IMG/VR virus record: IMGVR_UViG_3300012954_000063
Location: 1-25,708 of that record
Strand: one strand, 5' to 3'
From: a virus
Length of the DNA: 25,708 bases
Notes under the pieces: generated by a model
Databases searched by the model: none
Seen by the model: the letters and a program-made list of their open reading frames with translations, nothing else
Told to the model about the DNA's origin: nothing
In this document: piece by piece, positions 22,169 through 25,708 of the stretch
Layout of the letters: each line of letters begins with the position of its first letter
How positions within the stretch are numbered: the stretch's first letter is position 1
Translations under genes and position numbers: made by a program

Positions 22169-24436
22169 ATGGCAGTAAATTATTCATCAGTAGCAGAAAA
22201 GATTTTTAGAGTACTCAAAGGTTCTGGATACAATCTTAAGATGTATGACAACAATGAGGGCTCTGAAGTAGCAGATCCACAACAGGCTAGGTTTTTTTAC
22301 GTACAAGATCCTAACTTAATGGTAAATTTAGATGATAAAAATGCAGAAATTAAGATGCACAAAGGCCCTACAAATATAGCTCAAGTGCAGAAAACATTAG
22401 ATTTGCTTAAAAACCTTTCAAAAACTAACCTTTTGGACTTTGATTTAAGGGAGTTTGGTAAGGAGATTAAGCCCAAAAATTATACATTTAGGTTAAATAC
22501 AAATACTATGTCAGACAATATACAAACAGAAGGCCTTAGTGCGCCTATCGGAACACCGAAAACTAGTTCACAGCATCTCGAAGGTGCTAAACTTTTAATT
22601 AAACATCGTAAACCTGTAAACGAAGAAGTTCCAGGTTCTAGATCGAGAAACATCAAAGCGTTGTACGTTGAAAACGCAGATGGCGAAAGATTCAAATATC
22701 CATTCATACACTTGAATGGTGCTAGAGCGATGACAAGACACGTACAAGCAGGTGGCACACCTTACGATGAAGTAGGCCAATCAATCACTGGCATGAGTGA
22801 GCAGTTAAGCAAAATTAGAGAAGTATTAAATGTAATGAGAAGATCACCGGCTGTGCAAGAACAAGCGGGATCAGTCATGAACAGTCTTCTTGCAAGACAA
22901 GATAGATTAAGAGAGACAGTAAAAAGATTAACAACAGCAGAAGGTTACAGAACATATGCTGAAGCATACACAGTACCAGTTAAAAAAGAATTTGACCAAG
23001 AAGTACTAAATGCTATGAAAGAAAAATTCACAGTAACAAATGTTGATAACAGAATTGAAGAATTATTACCATTTATCACAGAAGTAAATGATGAAGAAAA
23101 CACTCTTGACAATTTAAGAAACGTTGTAAAAAATAAAATGGCTAGTGCAGAGTTCCATGAACCAACTGAAAAAGATATTGACACAATGCCAATACAATTT
23201 ACAAATGATGCTATGAAGATCGCGGCGAGACTAGCACTAGTTGCCAAACTTGCAAAAGACGATGAAGTATCAGGTTACCTTTCAAGAATGGCGGCGAAGT
23301 TAAGAGGCGAAGATAAAGAACCAGCTGGCGGAAGTGATGCAGTTGATAAAAGACCTTACACAAAAGATGACATACAAGTTATTCTAAAGATGTTAGATGA
23401 CGCAAAAGTTAAAGCAATCATTCAACAAGTTGAAACCGGTAAAATGAAAATGATGCAGAATCCAGGAGATGACGCTTATGACAAAGCAGTTGCTGGTGAA
23501 TCAGTATTACCGGAACTAAAACAGATTGACGAGTCATTTGAAAGAATGCTTGGAATGTTTTCACCATCACATATTCACGTGTCTGAAAACGATGGTGATC
23601 CAGAAACAGATTTCACAAAATGGTTAAAAATGAATTACAACAAAACTCCAAGAGATCTATCAGCGGAGCAATACGCAATATTTTCAAAAGAGTTTAGAAA
23701 ACAAATGAAAAAGGAAAGCGAAACAGTAGAAGAAGATACTGTAGAAGAAGATAACGCTTTCAACACAGCGGCGGCTAAGGCGGCAGTGGCAGGAGAAAAA
23801 ACTTTTAACTTTAACAACAAATCTTATCCAGTTAAAATGAGCAAAGAAGATGCACAGAAATTACTCGATGAGAATGAAGCTGATATGGGTAGATTTTCAC
23901 AGACAGCACAGAACAAACCAGTTATGTTCAAAGGTAAACAGATAGATTTGGATTCTGTTGAGTATGATATGCAAGATTACAGCGATATGATATATGAACT
24001 AGAAGCCGCAAAATACACAGACGGCACAGATGTTGCTGATGAAGATTTAGAAGATTTAATGTATGATGAACAAATGATGGATTGGGTAGGACAAGACTAC
24101 ATGGACAGAATGCAAGATAGAGCAGACATGATGCGTGACAGCAAAGAAGAAGATTCAGTTAAAGAAGGCGGAAACGCTTTTGATATAGCAATGGGTGACG
24201 CAGAAGCCATTATATCAGATGCCTCAGGTGATAAAGAAGCAATGGATAACCTACAAAGACTACATGATGATGAAGATGATGCGTATGCAAAATCAACTAT
24301 CAAGGACTACATGAGTAGATTGGAAAAAGAAGGGTTATTCAGAATGCAAAGAGATATTGCTATGGCGGACAACGCTGGTCCTGAAGAATCAGTGGATCCA
24401 ACACTATCAAGAATCAAGCATTTAGCAGGTATCTAA
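22169..24436 (+). CDS. Large conserved phage protein, function unknown (755 aa)
   Basis: The N-terminal 100 residues form a mixed alpha/beta region (SSVAEKIFRVLKGSGYNLKM). At about residues 165-205 lies a segment with GERFKYPFIHLNGARAMTRH, then VQAGGTPYDEVGQSI, which I know as a conserved stretch in hypothetical proteins of marine T4-like phages. Then come helical regions, a stretch around residues 530-570 (AVAGEKTFNFNNKSYPVKMS) and a very acidic C-terminal third rich in Asp, Glu and Met. It ends in SRIKHLAGI, close to the scaffold's terminal IKRLAGL. The acidic, helical make-up, the late promoter and the shared tail motif suggest a head-assembly or internal head protein; this is inference and no enzyme motif is visible. 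A terminator follows immediately. Its position between TerL and gp32 is unlike T4. Confidence 0.82.
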   Translation: MAVNYSSVAEKIFRVLKGSGYNLKMYDNNEGSEVADPQQARFFYVQDPNLMVNLDDKNAEIKMHKGPTNIAQVQKTLDLLKNLSKTNLLDFDLREFGKEIKPKNYTFRLNTNTMSDNIQTEGLSAPIGTPKTSSQHLEGAKLLIKHRKPVNEEVPGSRSRNIKALYVENADGERFKYPFIHLNGARAMTRHVQAGGTPYDEVGQSITGMSEQLSKIREVLNVMRRSPAVQEQAGSVMNSLLARQDRLRETVKRLTTAEGYRTYAEAYTVPVKKEFDQEVLNAMKEKFTVTNVDNRIEELLPFITEVNDEENTLDNLRNVVKNKMASAEFHEPTEKDIDTMPIQFTNDAMKIAARLALVAKLAKDDEVSGYLSRMAAKLRGEDKEPAGGSDAVDKRPYTKDDIQVILKMLDDAKVKAIIQQVETGKMKMMQNPGDDAYDKAVAGESVLPELKQIDESFERMLGMFSPSHIHVSENDGDPETDFTKWLKMNYNKTPRDLSAEQYAIFSKEFRKQMKKESETVEEDTVEEDNAFNTAAAKAAVAGEKTFNFNNKSYPVKMSKEDAQKLLDENEADMGRFSQTAQNKPVMFKGKQIDLDSVEYDMQDYSDMIYELEAAKYTDGTDVADEDLEDLMYDEQMMDWVGQDYMDRMQDRADMMRDSKEEDSVKEGGNAFDIAMGDAEAIISDASGDKEAMDNLQRLHDDEDDAYAKSTIKDYMSRLEKEGLFRMQRDIAMADNAGPEESVDPTLSRIKHLAGI

Positions 24437-24447
24437 AAAAATCCAAA

Positions 24448-24475
24448 AAAAAGTCAAAAAACCGGTTGACTTTTT
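24448..24475 (+). terminator. Intrinsic terminator after the 755-aa gene
   Basis: AAAAAAGTCAA's last ten bases pair perfectly with TTGACTTTTT across an AAAACCGG loop, and the second arm ends in T5. The stem is AT-rich, so efficiency may be moderate. The second arm also contains the -35 element of the gp32 promoter. Confidence 0.65.
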
Positions 24476-24494
24476 CTCAAAAGATAAATATATT
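24466..24494 (+). promoter_or_regulatory. Dual promoter for gp32: sigma70-like plus late box
   Basis: TTGACT (24466-24471), a 17-base spacer and TATATT (24489-24494, 5 of 6) form a good sigma70-type promoter. A late box ATAAATA (24484-24490) overlaps its -10. gp32 is needed from early infection on and through the late phase, which fits two overlapping promoters. Confidence 0.65.
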
Positions 24495-24495
24495 A

Positions 24496-24575
24496 GTAGT
24501 TAATGCTTAGATGCATTAATTACGTTTAGGCAAACATATACTAACAAAGGCTAACATAGGCACAAGGAGGCTAAC
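24496..24575 (+). promoter_or_regulatory. Structured gp32 mRNA leader, possible autogenous operator
   Basis: The leader opens with an 11-bp hairpin: GTAGTTAATGC (24496-24506), loop TTAGAT, GCATTAATTAC (24513-24523), one G-U pair. A purine- and A-rich stretch follows, in which CTAACA recurs at 24541, 24551 and 24571 in a ten-base frame, covering the AAGGAGG ribosome site (24564-24570). The UUAG of the loop can pair with CUAA of these repeats, so a pseudoknot is possible. In T4, gp32 represses its own translation by binding cooperatively from a leader pseudoknot over an unstructured region; this leader has the same layout. Confidence 0.5.
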
Positions 24576-25628
24576 ATGGCTACATTAGAAGAAATCCGTG
24601 CGAAACTGGCGGAACAAGAAAAAAAGACTTCAGGCGGAGGTCAAGTTTCAGATAACGCAATATTTCCTTTTTGGAACATTCCAGAAGGAACAACTTCAAC
24701 TCTTAGATTTTTACCAGACGCAAATAAAGACAACACGTTCTTTTGGGTAGAAAGAGCAATGATCAAGTTACCTTTTCCAGGTATCAAAGGTCAAGCAGAC
24801 ACTAAACCTACTATCGTACAAGTACCTTGTATGGAGATGTTTAATGAACCTTGCCCAGTACTTGCAGAAGTAAGAACTTGGTTTAAAGATCCTGCATTAG
24901 AAGACATGGGAAGAAAATATTGGAAGAAGAGAAGTTACATCTTCCAAGGTTTTGTAGTTAACTCAACATTAGATGAAGAAACTACACCAGAGAATCCAAT
25001 CAGACGATTCGTAATTAATCCATCTATTTTTAACATTATTAGATCGGCATTGATGAATCCAGAGATGGAAGACCTACCAACTGATAATGAATCAGGAAGA
25101 GATTTCAAATTAACGAAAACTCAAAAAGGTGGTTATGCTGATTACTCAACTTCAACGTGGAGTTTCAAGGCAAGATCATTAGGTGAATCAGAAAGATCAG
25201 CGATTGATCAATATGGTTTACATAATTTAAGTGATTATATGCCAAAGAAACCTTCACAGGAAGAGCTTAACATAATTCAAGAGATGTTTAAAGCATCTGT
25301 TGATGGTGAGCTTTACGATCCAGACAGATTTGGTCAGTACTACAAGCCAGCAGGCTTTAGTAACAATTCTTCGTCTGGTGGTTCTACTGCGACTGCAAAG
25401 CCAGTAGAAACAGTTGCTCCAGCAGTTGCACCAGCAACTGAAACTGTAGCACAACCGGTTCAATCAACTCCTGAACCAGCAAAAGTTGAAGTCACAGAAA
25501 CAGTGACAGCAACGGCTAGTGAACAACCTGCACCTGCAACCGCAAGTGCAACGGCTACTGAAACAGGTGGTAAGGTATCTGCAGAGGATATCTTGTCAAT
25601 GATTAGAAGTAGACAGGCTGGCAAGTAA
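24576..25628 (+). CDS. 32: Single-stranded DNA-binding protein gp32
   Basis: gp32 coats ssDNA during phage replication, recombination and repair. The N-terminus [14 protein letters not shown] corresponds to the T4 cooperativity region. [20 protein letters not shown] matches T4 [36 protein letters not shown] and later [17 protein letters not shown] match T4 VKRKTSYWANILVV and KYRFGKKIWDKINAMI. The zinc site is degenerate: C85 and C93 remain but the last Cys of CPVC is Leu96, and no equivalent His is obvious. The C-terminal 90 residues are a Pro/Ala/Thr/Val linker ending [16 protein letters not shown], basic at the very end, unlike the acidic tail of T4 gp32. An AAGGAGG site lies 5 bases before ATG. 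It is 350 aa (T4 301). Confidence 0.92.
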   Translation: [350 protein letters not shown]

Positions 25629-25641
25629 TAGTGTATAATAT

Positions 25642-25663
25642 GGCTGTGGGGAAACCCACAGCC
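25642..25663 (+). other. 9-bp GC-rich hairpin with GAAA tetraloop after gp32
   Basis: GGCTGTGGG, GAAA and CCCACAGCC form a perfect stem with a GNRA loop in the 54-base spacer before the next gene. No T-run follows, so it is more likely a 3' stabiliser, processing site or attenuator for the gp32 message than a full terminator. A TATAAT (25634-25639) precedes it. Confidence 0.7.
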
Positions 25664-25682
25664 TATAACTTTAGGAGAAATT

Positions 25683-25708
25683 ATGGTAAGACCGTTTGAC
25701 GTAAGTAA
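25683..25708 (+). CDS. Start of the next gene (cut by the window end)
   Basis: An AGGAG site (25673-25677) precedes ATG 25683, which opens MVRPFDVS before the window ends. Eight codons cannot fix a function. Its place directly behind gp32 would suit a replication or recombination gene such as the RecA-like uvsX of marine T4-like phages; that is a guess from gene order. Confidence 0.6.

Noticed and set aside
25634-25639. TATAAT as a promoter for the gene at 25683
   Set aside because: No acceptable -35 is seen 16-18 bases upstream.
1-25708. tRNA genes, integrase, attachment sites, insertion sequences
   Set aside because: No cloverleaf-like sequence, recombinase motif or inverted-repeat-bounded transposase was found.

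Overview
The window is a stretch of a T4-like myovirus genome. It is AT-rich, almost fully coding and dominated by structural and packaging genes that can be recognised by comparison with T4: scaffold (gp22-like), major capsid protein gp23, neck proteins gp13 and gp14, sheath terminator gp15, sheath gp18, tube gp19, head completion gp4, small and large terminase gp16 and gp17, and ssDNA-binding gp32. The short, diverged versions of these proteins, the style of the 826-aa appendage protein, the radical SAM gene and the conserved 755-aa protein resemble marine T4-like phages that infect SAR11 or picocyanobacteria. That host range is an inference from family resemblance.

Layout: 1-2157 carries the scaffold and the capsid protein, closed by a strong terminator. 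2247-5009 holds a small basic protein and a long fibre-like protein. 5006-8752 is a minus-strand block read gp14, gp15, Nudix hydrolase, unknown protein. It diverges from gp13 across a 55-bp spacer with a late-promoter box facing each way. 9609-10597 holds a dNMP kinase and a convergent HNH-type gene. 10725-15560 is the tail block (sheath, tube, second tube-like protein). 15565-18707 holds an unknown gene, gp4, gp16, a protein that begins like a T4 capsid-targeting sequence, and a gene split by a -1 frameshift at a run of nine A. 18725-20044 is a radical SAM gene with foreign-looking codon use. 20085-24436 holds an unknown gene, the large terminase and a 755-aa conserved protein. 24466-25628 is gp32 with a structured leader, and the first codons of the next gene start at 25683.

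Regulation is the most striking aspect. Boxes matching the T4 late promoter ([T/A/G/C]TAAATA, twice the exact TATAAATA) sit upstream of many genes. For gp4, the capsid-targeted protein, the 144-aa gene, TerL, the 755-aa gene and the HNH gene (and, with a degenerate box, the Nudix gene) the box ends exactly 5 nt before the ATG. With T4 geometry this puts +1 on the A of the start codon, so these mRNAs would be leaderless. The box often overlaps the upstream stop codon. A sigma70-like promoter before the dNMP kinase has the same geometry. Abundantly needed proteins (gp23, gp18, gp19, gp14, the fibre, gp32) instead have ordinary Shine-Dalgarno sites. No tRNA, CRISPR array, integrase or insertion sequence was seen, and no non-coding stretch exceeds 300 bases.
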